64,000 nt of DNA from assembly GCF_030268085.1 (NCBI RefSeq), contig NZ_BSDE01000007.1:124001-188000 (forward strand), read 5' to 3'. This document shows, in pieces, positions 26,291-34,711 of the stretch. The notes beneath the pieces were generated by a model, which had not been told where the DNA came from, searched no databases, and saw nothing but the letters and a program-made list of their open reading frames with translations. How positions within the stretch are numbered: position 1 is the first letter of the stretch; each line of letters starts with the position of its first letter. The DNA comes from Geothrix limicola. Lineage in GTDB: Bacteria > Acidobacteriota > Holophagae > Holophagales > Holophagaceae. A program made the position numbers and the translations under genes.

Positions 26291-26794
26291 ATGGTTCTGA
26301 TTCTGCGCACGCTCTGGAAAGGCCTCAGCCTTCGGTTCCGACCACCCCTGGAGGCGCTGGCCACCTCGGTCCTCGTCTTCCGCGTCTGGCCCAACGACCT
26401 CGACGTGAACGTCCACATGAACAACGGGCGCTTCCTGAGCGTGATGGACTTGGGACGTTTCGACCTCACCTTCCGCACGGGGCTGGGTCGGGCCATGCTC
26501 CGGAACCGCTGGAAGCCGCTGGTGGGGGGCGTGTCCATGCGCTACCGCCGCAGCCTGGATCCCTTCGAGCGCTACGAACTGCACACGCGCCTGCTGGGCT
26601 GGGACGCCAAATGGTTCTACCTGGAGCAGCGCTTCCTGAAATGCGGCGGGGACCTGGCCGCCGAAGGCGTCGTCCGGGCCCTCTTCCGCGGGAGGGACGG
26701 CAATGTCCCGGTGGCCGAGGTGCTGGGCCAGGTGGGATTCTCTGGACCCCAGCCGGAACTGCCGGAATCCGTGCGACGCTGGGCGGAAAACTGA
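26291..26794 (+). CDS. Hot-dog fold acyl-CoA thioesterase
   Basis: This 167-aa protein has the 4HBT-type signature WPNDLDVNVHMNNGRFLSVM near residues 33-52, like THEM6 and FcbC-like thioesterases, in which the Asp/Asn of this stretch act in hydrolysis. It would hydrolyse acyl-CoA or acyl-ACP thioesters. It is divergent from ispE and 26 bp upstream of the GNAT gene. Confidence 0.82.
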   Translation: MVLILRTLWKGLSLRFRPPLEALATSVLVFRVWPNDLDVNVHMNNGRFLSVMDLGRFDLTFRTGLGRAMLRNRWKPLVGGVSMRYRRSLDPFERYELHTRLLGWDAKWFYLEQRFLKCGGDLAAEGVVRALFRGRDGNVPVAEVLGQVGFSGPQPELPESVRRWAEN

Positions 26795-26820
26795 ACCGGC
26801 ATCTCTCACCTGAGGTCTCC

Positions 26821-27285
26821 ATGGCCGCCATCCCTGCCACGTACCGGATTTCGCTGGACCCTGCGGAGCTCCAGTTCGACGTGATCCACGGTTTCCTGTC
26901 CCGCTGCTACTGGTCTCCGGGCATCCCCCGCGAGGTCGTCGAAAAGGCCGCCAGGCACAGCCTCTGCGTGGGCGCCTACGGGCCCGAAGGCGCCCAGGTG
27001 GGCTTCGCGCGGCTGATCACGGACCACACGACCTTCGGTTACCTGGCCGATGTCTTCGTGCTGGAGGAACACCGGGGCCTCGGTCTCTCCGCCGCCATGG
27101 TCCGCGCGCTCATGGACCTCCCCGAGGTGGCGGGCATGCGCCGCCTCATGCTGGCCACCCGCGACGCCCACGGCCTCTACGCGAAGCTCGGCTGGGCCCA
27201 GGTGACCGACCCCACGCCCCTCATGCAGATCCGGCGCGAAGGCCTCTACCAGCCAGGGCCGACTCCCCCGGAAGAGAGGCGTTGA
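26821..27285 (+). CDS. GNAT-family N-acetyltransferase
   Basis: This 154-aa protein has the acetyl-CoA-binding motif A as VLEEHRGLGLSAAMVRALMD, preceded by strand YLADVFV, and ends with a typical LYAKLGWAQV motif B. It resembles uncharacterised YjhQ-like acetyltransferases. ATG 26821 follows a GAGG. Substrate unknown. Confidence 0.85.
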   Translation: MAAIPATYRISLDPAELQFDVIHGFLSRCYWSPGIPREVVEKAARHSLCVGAYGPEGAQVGFARLITDHTTFGYLADVFVLEEHRGLGLSAAMVRALMDLPEVAGMRRLMLATRDAHGLYAKLGWAQVTDPTPLMQIRREGLYQPGPTPPEERR

Positions 27286-27305
27286 GACCCTCCCGGCCGG
27301 ATTCC

Positions 27306-28400
27306 CTACTTGGTGGCCGCTTCCCGCACGTTGGTCTTCAGCAGGGCGTCGGGACCGATGCCGAGATACCCCGTGCCACTGAGATCCTTCACCCTGCCTG
27401 AAATGAGATCTTCGTACCAGTTCATCCAGGGGAAGGCGTAGCCGTAGGACTGCGCCGCGTGGATTACGAGCCCACCGCCTAGGCTGGCGCTGGGCAGGCT
27501 GCAGCCCTTGCTCTGGTAGAAGGATTCGCCGACAGTGTGGAGCCACTCATGGATCCAGACGCCGGGATCGTTGGCCATGTAGTTGTTGATCACCGTCTGG
27601 AGATCGGATTGGGCATCCATCTTCACGGTGATGTAGCCCGTCTTCTGGGTGGCCAGCTGGGTGGGATCCGTCCAGGCCAGGCCGAAGTAGTTGCTCTTGA
27701 AGCTGCAGGTCCCCTGGCTTTCCCGCCAGAAGACGAAGACCGCGTCGTAGACGCCGGGTTGGACCTGGGGAAGCAGGGGCATCATGGTCGTGGGTTCGAG
27801 CGTGTAGCCGATGCTGCCGTAGGTGAGGGACACGGGGTTCACGACATCGACCCGCGTGATGTCCCACTTCATGGTGCCGTAGGAGTAGGGTTCGAAGTGG
27901 TGCGCGACGCTCCAGGTGAAGAAGTTGTACCCGGCGTCCAGTTCGGCCGTCGTGAATCCGGTGGTGCACTGGCCCGCGGTGGTCGTGCCCGTGGCGCTGG
28001 CAATGCCGACCCACAGGGCCTTCCAGGTCCTGGGCGCCTGCAGGTCCGCCGTCGCGTCCAGCGTGAGCTGGACATCCTTGTCCACCACGTCGACGGAGTG
28101 CCGCAGGTAGGTTCGGGAGGTGGCCAGGGCCACGCCGACCTGATGGGAGCCGGCCGTGACGGCCAGTTTCGCGGGAGTAAGCTGGCCCGTGTACTTGCCA
28201 TCAAGGTAGACGTAGCCCTGCTCGGGCGCACTGACGCTGAGGCTCAGGCTGCCGCTGCCATTGCCGCTGCTGTTGTTGCCTGAAACGCTTGGCGCATGGC
28301 CGCTCGACGCGCAGGCTAAGACCACGGCAAGGCTCAGGCAGCCCAGAACGAAGAACAGTGGTCCGGCCTGTTTCAGGCCCCTCCTCGTGATCGTGCTCAT
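27306..28400 (-). CDS. PEGA-domain lipoprotein with HExxH motif
   Basis: This 364-aa protein has a signal peptide with a probable lipidation cysteine (VVLACASS), a Ser/Gly/Asn linker, then a PEGA-like beta domain (APEQGYVYLDGKYTGQLTPA). A C-terminal domain contains WIHEWLHTVGESF, an HExxH zinc-metalloprotease signature. GGAGGAG precedes ATG 28400. It may be a surface-bound metalloprotease; a third zinc ligand could not be assigned. The upstream DNA is notably AT-rich. Confidence 0.7.
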   Translation of the reverse strand: MSTITRRGLKQAGPLFFVLGCLSLAVVLACASSGHAPSVSGNNSSGNGSGSLSLSVSAPEQGYVYLDGKYTGQLTPAKLAVTAGSHQVGVALATSRTYLRHSVDVVDKDVQLTLDATADLQAPRTWKALWVGIASATGTTTAGQCTTGFTTAELDAGYNFFTWSVAHHFEPYSYGTMKWDITRVDVVNPVSLTYGSIGYTLEPTTMMPLLPQVQPGVYDAVFVFWRESQGTCSFKSNYFGLAWTDPTQLATQKTGYITVKMDAQSDLQTVINNYMANDPGVWIHEWLHTVGESFYQSKGCSLPSASLGGGLVIHAAQSYGYAFPWMNWYEDLISGRVKDLSGTGYLGIGPDALLKTNVREAATK

Positions 28401-28501
28401 GCGCTCCTCCGAAGGCCGACGCGTGCCTTGATGGTTGTGCATGTAATATATCAGATTTTGTGAAAAAGTTTCCCGGACCCTGTCTTCTTCCGGAAGCAGT
28501 G

Positions 28502-29299
28502 CTACAGGCCGTCCTCTAATTCGAATTCAGGATCGGGGATGCTGAGGATCTCGGGGCCGTTGCGGGTGATGGCGATGTCGTGCTCGAACTGGGCGGAGAG
28601 GCCGCCGTCGCGGGTTCGCACCGTCCAGCCGTCGGGCTCCACCAGGCACTTGTGGCTGCCGGTGTTGAGGATGGGCTCGATGGTGATGGTCATGCCGGGC
28701 TCCATGCGGAAACCGGTGCCGGGCTTCTGCTCGGCGAAGACCACCTGCGGATCCTCGTGCAGGTCACGGCCCAGGCCGTGGCCGATGTATTCGCGCACGA
28801 CGGAGTAGCCGCGCTCCTCGGCGAAGTTCTGGACCGCCGTGGCCATGTCGCCCAGGCGCAGGCCCGGCCGGCAGTGCTCGATGCCCACGTACATGGCGAG
28901 CTGGGCGGTCTGGATGAGCATGCGGGCCTCATCCGTGATCTTGCCCACGCCCACCGTGAGGCAGGTGTCGCCGTGGAAACCGTCGAGCTTGGCCCCGCAG
29001 TCGATGGCGATGATGTCGCCTTCCTGAAGCACGTACTTGGTGGGGATGCCGTGCACCACTTTGTCATTCACGGAGGTGCAGAGGGTGCCGGGAAAGCCGT
29101 GGTAGCCCTTGAAGCTAGGGGTGGCCCCGTGCTGGCGGATGTAGGCCTCGGCAATCTTGTCCAGCTCCAGCAGGCTCACGCCAGGCCGTGCGGCCCGGGC
29201 GGCGATGCGCAGGGCATTGGCCGCCAGGCGGCAGGACTCCCGCAGCTTGTCGATCTCCTTGCGGCTCTTGTATCGAATCTGTTCGCGGATCAGGACCAT
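28502..29299 (-). CDS. map: Methionine aminopeptidase, type I
   Basis: This 265-aa dinuclear metalloenzyme removes the initiator Met from nascent proteins. The ligands lie in IIAIDCGAKLDGFHGDTCLT (two Asp), YIGHGLGRDLHEDP (His), MTITIEPIL (Glu) and QFEHDIAIT (Glu). A GAGGGGG site precedes ATG 29299. Full length, with no N-terminal SEC-C extension. Confidence 0.95.
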   Translation of the reverse strand: MVLIREQIRYKSRKEIDKLRESCRLAANALRIAARAARPGVSLLELDKIAEAYIRQHGATPSFKGYHGFPGTLCTSVNDKVVHGIPTKYVLQEGDIIAIDCGAKLDGFHGDTCLTVGVGKITDEARMLIQTAQLAMYVGIEHCRPGLRLGDMATAVQNFAEERGYSVVREYIGHGLGRDLHEDPQVVFAEQKPGTGFRMEPGMTITIEPILNTGSHKCLVEPDGWTVRTRDGGLSAQFEHDIAITRNGPEILSIPDPEFELEDGL

Positions 29300-29338
29300 G
29301 CCCCCCTCGAAACCTAGTCTAACGGGTAGAATGTGGGC

Positions 29339-29704
29339 ATGGCGCGATCATCCACAATCCTGGTGATGACATTTATCCTGGCGGGCTTCGGAGCCGGGTG
29401 CGGAAAGGTGCCGTCCAGGCCCCGTTCGGTGCCCGCGGACGCCGAGTGGGGCGGGGAGGGCAAGACCGGCGTGTTCCTGAGGGTCCAGAGCCACCAGGGC
29501 ACGTTGTGGCAGATGGAGGTCTGGGATCGCAAAGGCCAGCGGTTGGGTGCGGGGGCCTTCCGGCTCCGGGGCTTCGCCAAGGCCAAGATCGTTCCCGAGG
29601 AAGTGTTGGCCTGGGAGAACGGCGCCCTGCACCTGAAGGACGGCACCTGGCTGGTGCCGGAAGCTCCCGCGAACCCTTCCGCGAGCCCCACTTCGAGTCG
29701 CTGA
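29339..29704 (+). CDS. Small lipoprotein of unknown function
   Basis: This 121-aa protein has a signal sequence and lipobox (ILAGFGAGC, Cys about residue 21). The mature part has a strand-rich core (TGVFLRVQSHQGTLWQMEVW) and ends in a Pro/Ser-rich tail. Its stop overlaps the next ATG by one base (TGATG). No family recognised. Confidence 0.65.
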   Translation: MARSSTILVMTFILAGFGAGCGKVPSRPRSVPADAEWGGEGKTGVFLRVQSHQGTLWQMEVWDRKGQRLGAGAFRLRGFAKAKIVPEEVLAWENGALHLKDGTWLVPEAPANPSASPTSSR

Positions 29705-30327
29705 TGCCCTACAGCCGGGAGGAGAAGGACTGGCTGGAACGTGAATGGGCGTTCCGGGCCTGGGGGCGGGCCGGCCTGCTGAGCACCGAGGACTACCGGC
29801 AGGTGCTGGCCTGGGAGGCCGACGGCGTGCCCATGGACCTGGTGGTTTCGGCCCTCAACGCCTTTTTCGACCGGCGCGAGAAGCGCGACAAGCCCCGCAC
29901 CTTCGTGGCCCTGAAGCACCTCGACCGGGACGTGGCCAAGGCCGTGAAGCTGCGGGAATCCATCCTGCGCGCGGGACCCGCCCTGGACGCGGGCAAGGGC
30001 TGGCAGCAGGTGAAGGCGCCCCTGCGGGAGGATCCCGCCGCCCGTTCAGCCTATGAGGAGTGGCAGCGCCTGCGGGCGTCGGCCCCCTCGCCCGAATCCG
30101 CGGGCTACCTCGCCCATCACGACCAGATTCGGGAGGTGCGCGCGAGCCTGCTGGGCCTGGCCGAGGCCGCCCTCGGCCTCCAGGCGGAGGCACTTCGGAA
30201 GGACCTGCACCAGCGCCTCGAAGCTTCGGATATGAAAGAAGGCAGCCTCGTGTGGAAACGGGCCTGGAACCATCATTGGGCGCGCCTCGTGGCCTCCGCC
30301 TGGGCCCTGCCCCTGGAGGATGCGTGA
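29704..30327 (+). CDS. Unknown helical protein
   Basis: This 207-aa protein is hydrophilic and almost entirely helical, with many Arg/Glu/Leu (EEKDWLEREWAFRAWGRAG; VRASLLGLAEAALGLQAEAL), and has no signal peptide. It is coupled on both sides: its ATG overlaps the lipoprotein stop and its stop overlaps the GTG of the next gene. Function unknown; the coupling suggests a shared role with its neighbours. Confidence 0.65.
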   Translation: MPYSREEKDWLEREWAFRAWGRAGLLSTEDYRQVLAWEADGVPMDLVVSALNAFFDRREKRDKPRTFVALKHLDRDVAKAVKLRESILRAGPALDAGKGWQQVKAPLREDPAARSAYEEWQRLRASAPSPESAGYLAHHDQIREVRASLLGLAEAALGLQAEALRKDLHQRLEASDMKEGSLVWKRAWNHHWARLVASAWALPLEDA

Positions 30328-31631
30328 ACCCCGAGGCCCGCTGGTCCCAGGAGCTGGAGACGCCGACGGCGGGCTTCTTCGAGGCCTTCGCGGCCCGGAT
30401 CGCAGAGCCCGACGGCGTGCGGGACGCGGTGCGGGAGGCGGTGAAAGCCCTGGTGCCGCGCATCGACTGGGAGGCCTACCAGCCCCACGTGCCCCATGGC
30501 ATTCTTGGCCTTCGGGCGGTGTTCCGGCTGCGACCCCTGCTGGAAACGCGGAGCTTCCACCGGGCCCTCGGCATCCAACTGCACATGGCGGCCCACGAGG
30601 GGCGCCGGTCCGCCCAAGCGGCCGCCCAGGTGGCTTCCGCGAAGGGCAGTGGTCAGTGGCGCAACCTGGAATCGTTCATCGAATCCCGCCGGCCCGGCCT
30701 GGCCTATGCGGAGGCCCAAGGCTTCGAGCTGCCTGAGCCCGCCGACTTCCAGCGCTTGGGGCGGCGCGTGGACACGGACATGGCCAACGTGGGCCACAAG
30801 GCCGTGTTGGTCTCCGACCTGGGTGATCTACACGAGCAGCTGGAGCGGCCCAAGGCGACCGGCCGGCGGCTCTTCGGGCTGGCGGCCTGGGTGGCGGCCA
30901 CGCCAGAGGACAGCTTTTGGGCCCGCCGCGCGGCCAAGCGCCTGGGGGAGAACCAGGTCGCGCTGACGTGGACGGGAATGGATCCGGACGCGACGGCCCT
31001 CGATCCCTGGGTGCGGGAGATCTGCGATCTGGGCCTGGTGGCCCTGCTGGATCGCTTCACCGAGCGGATCCGCTTCGGCCAAGAGGCCTTGGATGCGCTT
31101 ACGGCGCTGGTGCTGGCGGCCTGCGAAAAACAGTTGGACGCCCGGCGCGACCTGGAAGGCAAGACGGCCTGGTCCTTCGTCTACCTGGCCAACCTCGCCC
31201 GCACCCGTCCCACGGATCCCCGCATCTGGTGCCAGGCCGCAGCCCTGGTGAACCTCTTCCCCACCGACGAGGCCGAGGAACGCATTCGCCCCGCGGCTCT
31301 CGCTGAGCCCACTTGCGAAGGTCTGCTGGAAGCCGTGCTGGACGCAGAGCCGGGGCCGGCCATGGGCCAGGCCCTGGGGCTTGTGCGTTCGGGGATGGGC
31401 GATGAGGCGCTCGCGGCCCTGGCCGAGGCCGCCACGCGCAATGATCCCTCCTTCAATCACGCCCACCAGCTGCTGGCCGTGGCGGCCGTGGCCGATCTGA
31501 TGCCGCACCTGCCCGCCTTCGCAAGAGAGGCGCTGCTCGTGGCCCTGGCCAAGAACCTCGCGAACAGTCAGGGCAGCGGGGATCTGGGCCGCCTGGCGGA
31601 CCGCGCCCTGAGTGCTTTGGAGGCGCCTTGA
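30324..31631 (+). CDS. Unknown protein, 435 aa
   Basis: It starts at GTG 30324, inside the previous stop (GTGA), and ends overlapping a TTG start. The N-terminal half has conserved-looking blocks (WEAYQPHVPHGILGLRAVF; HRALGIQLHMAAHE with two His). The C-terminal half is a leucine/alanine helical repeat with a possible four-Ala/Leu solenoid. There is no signal peptide or known motif. The His-rich N-terminal half might bind metal. Confidence 0.65.
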   Translation: MNPEARWSQELETPTAGFFEAFAARIAEPDGVRDAVREAVKALVPRIDWEAYQPHVPHGILGLRAVFRLRPLLETRSFHRALGIQLHMAAHEGRRSAQAAAQVASAKGSGQWRNLESFIESRRPGLAYAEAQGFELPEPADFQRLGRRVDTDMANVGHKAVLVSDLGDLHEQLERPKATGRRLFGLAAWVAATPEDSFWARRAAKRLGENQVALTWTGMDPDATALDPWVREICDLGLVALLDRFTERIRFGQEALDALTALVLAACEKQLDARRDLEGKTAWSFVYLANLARTRPTDPRIWCQAAALVNLFPTDEAEERIRPAALAEPTCEGLLEAVLDAEPGPAMGQALGLVRSGMGDEALAALAEAATRNDPSFNHAHQLLAVAAVADLMPHLPAFAREALLVALAKNLANSQGSGDLGRLADRALSALEAP

Positions 31632-32170
31632 GTCGCACCTTCGCGTTCCTTCGTGCCATCAACGTGGGCGGCCACACCGTGACCATGGCCCGGCTACGGG
31701 AGCTGTTCGAAGACCTGGGACTGCGGAACGCTGAGACCTTCATCGCCAGCGGGAATGTCATCTTCGAGGGCGCCAAGGGCACGGAGGCGGCCCTGCAACG
31801 GCGCATCGAGACGCATCTGCAGGCTTCGCTGGGCTATGAGGTGGCCACCTTTCTGAGGACCGAGCGGGAATTGGCCGCACTGGTGAAGGCCTGTCCATTC
31901 AGCGAGGCCGAGGTGGCTTCCGCCAAGGCGCTGAACGTGGCGCTGCTGCACGCGCCGCTGCCTCCGGAGGCCGAGGCGCGGCTGCAGACGCTCCGTACGG
32001 AGGTGGACGCCTTCCGCGCGGTGGGACGCGAGGTCTGGTGGTTGTGCCGGATGAAGCAGAGTGAATCCACCTTTTCGAACGCGGTTTTCGAAAGGGCCAC
32101 GAAGGTGCAGGCGACCTTCCGCGGTTTCAATTCCCTGCAGCGCCTGGCGGCGAAGCATCTGAAACCTTGA
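31628..32170 (+). CDS. DUF1697-family protein
   Basis: This 180-aa protein begins with the family hallmark FAFLRAINVGGHTVTMARLR and contains ETFIASGNVIF, both typical of DUF1697, a widespread family of unknown function. The start is TTG 31628, overlapping the previous stop (TTGA). It is the last gene of the coupled cassette 29339-32170. Confidence 0.85.
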   Translation: MSRTFAFLRAINVGGHTVTMARLRELFEDLGLRNAETFIASGNVIFEGAKGTEAALQRRIETHLQASLGYEVATFLRTERELAALVKACPFSEAEVASAKALNVALLHAPLPPEAEARLQTLRTEVDAFRAVGREVWWLCRMKQSESTFSNAVFERATKVQATFRGFNSLQRLAAKHLKP

Positions 32171-32213
32171 CCCGCGCCACCGTGCCTACAACAATCGCGA
32201 AACTGAGGTGGGC

Positions 32214-32819
32214 ATGGGAAAGAACAGGCTGGAAGCCTTCAGTGACGGAGTGCTCGCAATCATCCTCACCATCATGGTGCTGGAACTGAAGGTGCCCCAC
32301 GGCGACTCTTTCGCGGCTCTACGAACTCTATTACCGACCTTCGTGAGCTACGCGCTGAGCTTCATCTACATCGCCATCTACTGGAACAACCACCACCACA
32401 TGCTGCATGCCGTGAAGAAGGTGAACGGGCCCATCCTCTGGGCCAACACGCACCTGCTGTTCTGGCTGTCGCTGGTGCCCTTCGCCACGGCCTGGATGGG
32501 CGAGAACCACTTCTCGGCGGGGCCCGTGGCGCTCTACGGATGCGTGCTGCTCATGGCCGGGCTGGCCTACTACCTGTTGAGCCAGTGCCTGATCCATTTC
32601 CACGGCGAGGGCTCCCTGCTTGGCGCCGCCGTGGGCAGCGACCTGAAGGGCAAGCTCTCCGTCGTGATCTACGCCATCGCGATCCTGCTCTCCTTCTTCA
32701 ATCGCTGGGCGGGTTTCGGGCTTTACTGGATGGTGGCCCTGATGTGGCTTGTCCCCGACCGGCGCATCGAGCGGACGCTGGCGGGCCGCGTCCCCGGTGA
32801 GGATCAGCACCCCCTTTGA
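32214..32819 (+). CDS. TMEM175-family (DUF1211) potassium channel-like protein
   Basis: This 201-aa protein has six membrane segments. The first carries the TMEM175 signature EAFSDGVLAIILTIMVLELK (FSDG motif), which lines the pore of bacterial TMEM175 K+ channels. A histidine cluster, NNHHHMLH, lies at the second-third segment turn, as in the family. ATG 32214 is placed with GAGG upstream; GTG 32208 is an alternative. Confidence 0.86.
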   Translation: MGKNRLEAFSDGVLAIILTIMVLELKVPHGDSFAALRTLLPTFVSYALSFIYIAIYWNNHHHMLHAVKKVNGPILWANTHLLFWLSLVPFATAWMGENHFSAGPVALYGCVLLMAGLAYYLLSQCLIHFHGEGSLLGAAVGSDLKGKLSVVIYAIAILLSFFNRWAGFGLYWMVALMWLVPDRRIERTLAGRVPGEDQHPL

Positions 32820-32835
32820 CAACGCGGCCTCACGC

Positions 32836-33906
32836 TCAAAAGCGGCAGGTGAGGCTCGCGGCGAAGGAGGCGTCGTCCGTGTTCTCGTGGTGGGTGATGT
32901 TGTTGATGTAGCGGAAGGTCAGGGTGGAGCGCCGATCCAGGTGCACGTGCAGGCCCAGGTCGTGCTGGAGGCTGCCCTCGTGCAGCTTCGCGAAGGGCCG
33001 TGGCGTGCTGAATCCGCTCAGGAAGTAGAGCTGGACGAAAGGCTGGACGGCGGATTGCCTGCGTCCTTGCCAGGTGAGGTGGGCCCCCAGATCCGACGTG
33101 TAGTCCAGGTGGTTGTAGGCCGCGTTGCCGGAACCCCGGTGGGTGTAGGCGGCACCGGCATAGAGGGTCTGGGTGGTACCGAGGTCCCACCATCCGCTCA
33201 GGCCGCCCTCCAGGTCCCACCCGGCGCGGTACGAGCCATAGGTGGTGACCAGGGGGGGCTTCACGGTGAAGGTGGCGCTCAGGCCTGTGGACGCTCCCTG
33301 GTGGATCTGATGGACCAGCCCGATCAGGGGGTCCTGGAGGTGCGTTGCCTGGGATCCTTCCCGAACGAAGTCGAGGTGTCCGTAGCGGATGGTGGCGACG
33401 ACGGCCTGGTTGCGGGCCACCTCTGTCCGGCCCCACTGATCGAAACCGAGGGACTTGTGGAAGGCTTCGATGGGCGCGTCCAGGTCGCCGCCGCCGTGGC
33501 GTTCCACCGGCAGATCGATCCAGAGGTCGGTTCGCTCCGTGAGGCCGCGCCGAACCCGGAGGGTCGTCCGGGCGATCTCTTCGTCGAAATAAAAGACGAA
33601 GGGCGCCGCGGGGTACTGGGCGGCCAGGGCCTCCAGGGCGCGGCGGTCCATGATGACGCGCCCCTGGAACCAGGCCGGGGGGTGTTCCTTGATCAGGTCC
33701 GAGAACTCGAACACATTGGCGCGCACGTGGGTCAGGGACACCTGCCAGTTCCCGGCGCCGATGGGGCGCGGGGCCGTCGGCTGGTAGGTCATCGGCGCCT
33801 GAAGCAGGGTGAACATGTTGCGGGTGGGCAGGGGGCCCATTTCGGGATAGGCGGGGTCCTGGGCCTGGAGGGACAGGCCGAGGGCCAGCGCGAGAACGGC
33901 GCGCAT
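32836..33906 (-). CDS. DUF3187-type outer-membrane beta-barrel protein
   Basis: This 356-aa protein has a short signal peptide (MRAVLALALGLSLQA). The mature start, YPEMGPLPTRNMFTLLQAPM, then WQVSLTHVRANVFEF, fits DUF3187 proteins. Alternating amphipathic strands follow and the chain ends SLTCRF, with C-terminal Phe as in barrel proteins. AGGAG precedes ATG 33906. Its role is unknown. Confidence 0.75.
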   Translation of the reverse strand: MRAVLALALGLSLQAQDPAYPEMGPLPTRNMFTLLQAPMTYQPTAPRPIGAGNWQVSLTHVRANVFEFSDLIKEHPPAWFQGRVIMDRRALEALAAQYPAAPFVFYFDEEIARTTLRVRRGLTERTDLWIDLPVERHGGGDLDAPIEAFHKSLGFDQWGRTEVARNQAVVATIRYGHLDFVREGSQATHLQDPLIGLVHQIHQGASTGLSATFTVKPPLVTTYGSYRAGWDLEGGLSGWWDLGTTQTLYAGAAYTHRGSGNAAYNHLDYTSDLGAHLTWQGRRQSAVQPFVQLYFLSGFSTPRPFAKLHEGSLQHDLGLHVHLDRRSTLTFRYINNITHHENTDDASFAASLTCRF

Positions 33907-34007
33907 GGAAGGCTCCTGGGGGGCCGCGGGTGGACGCATCCACCCCTACCGGACGAAATCCGGGCGGCGCTTGGTGACGGTGACGAAAAAGGAAGTAGAG
34001 AGGGGGA

Positions 34008-34042
34008 TTAAAACCAGGACTCGGTTTTTGTGGCCCGAGTCC
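34008..34042 (-). terminator. Intrinsic terminator-like hairpin
   Basis: On the minus strand, GGACTCGG/CCGAGTCC (34042-34035 and 34024-34017, perfect 8-bp arms) is followed by TGGTTTTAATC. Something is transcribed leftward across this gap, either the small ORF or an RNA. Confidence 0.6.
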
Positions 34043-34244
34043 GCGACGAATGAATTCGAGGGGCCACCAGGACAGGGGACCTTCTTCGATGGGGGTGGGT
34101 GAGCCCAAGGGCTCTCGGCGGGTCGGCCATGGGGTCGGCAAAGCTTGTCAGCCAGCTTCGGCCGCCCGGGAGGGATAGAACCCTGAGCACCCAACGGCCC
34201 AGGCGCGTGATCCAGATCGGACTGGGGTTTTGAACGGGGCTCAT
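34008..34244 (-). CDS. Possible small protein, divergent from HxlR regulator
   Basis: This 78-aa frame has GGAG upstream of ATG 34244 and reads MSPVQNPSPIWITRLGRWVL at its start, with a hydrophobic/basic helix, then a low-complexity Arg/Pro tail. Its final codons form the terminator hairpin. The position opposite an HxlR regulator is where a target gene would sit, so it may be a small or decayed target. The codon use is atypical. Confidence 0.3.
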   Translation of the reverse strand: MSPVQNPSPIWITRLGRWVLRVLSLPGGRSWLTSFADPMADPPRALGLTHPHRRRSPVLVAPRIHSSRTRATKTESWF

Positions 34245-34315
34245 GGGGACTCCGGCGGCTTTCTCAAAGGAAGCTTGTTTCCTGGTGACAGCAATCTTGG
34301 TTCCGTGGCTTCCCC

Positions 34316-34344
34316 TTGTCAAGCGACTTTCTTTGGGATAGCTT
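34316..34344 (+). promoter_or_regulatory. Promoter of the HxlR regulator
   Basis: TTGTCA (34316-34321), a 17-bp spacer and TAGCTT (34339-34344) lie 31 bp before ATG 34376. Confidence 0.5.
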
Positions 34345-34375
34345 TGGGGTGCCCACGGTGGGCCCCGGACGACCC

Positions 34376-34702
34376 ATGGACGCGCGTGAAACCGCCAGTT
34401 GCCAGCTATTCAGGATGGCCATCGACCTGCTGGCCAAGCCCTGGACCGGCCGCATCCTGTGGATCCTCCAGGATGGGCCGCTCCGGTTCAACGAACTGGC
34501 CGCCCAAGTGGATGGCATCGGCGAGAAGGTGCTGTCGGCCCGCCTGAAGGAATTGGAGTGCCAGGGCCTGCTGGTGCGCCGCGTGTTGCCCACCACGCCG
34601 GTGAAGGTGGAATACGAACTCACCTGCAAGGGGCGGGGGTTCCGCCAGGTGGTGGAGGCCGTCACCCGCTGGGGCGAGCAGATCTCCCTGCCGCCGGCCT
34701 AA
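34376..34702 (+). CDS. HxlR-family transcriptional regulator
   Basis: This 108-aa winged-helix protein has the HxlR pattern: an N-terminal Cys (ETASCQLFRMAIDLL), then KPWTGRILWILQDGPLRFNE and LSARLKELECQGLLVRR. Members sense thiols, aldehydes or quinones, often through that N-terminal cysteine (Cys9 here). ATG 34376 is chosen because the promoter at 34316-34344 excludes the longer frame. Confidence 0.85.
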   Translation: MDARETASCQLFRMAIDLLAKPWTGRILWILQDGPLRFNELAAQVDGIGEKVLSARLKELECQGLLVRRVLPTTPVKVEYELTCKGRGFRQVVEAVTRWGEQISLPPA

Positions 34703-34711
34703 TCCCCGCAT

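Larger units (their letters stand above)
33907..34375. other. 469-bp region with one weak small ORF and a terminator
   Basis: Between the DUF3187 gene and the HxlR regulator I see only a low-confidence leftward 78-codon ORF (34008-34244), its terminator-like hairpin and the HxlR promoter. Codon use is less biased than in clear genes. Confidence 0.5.
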
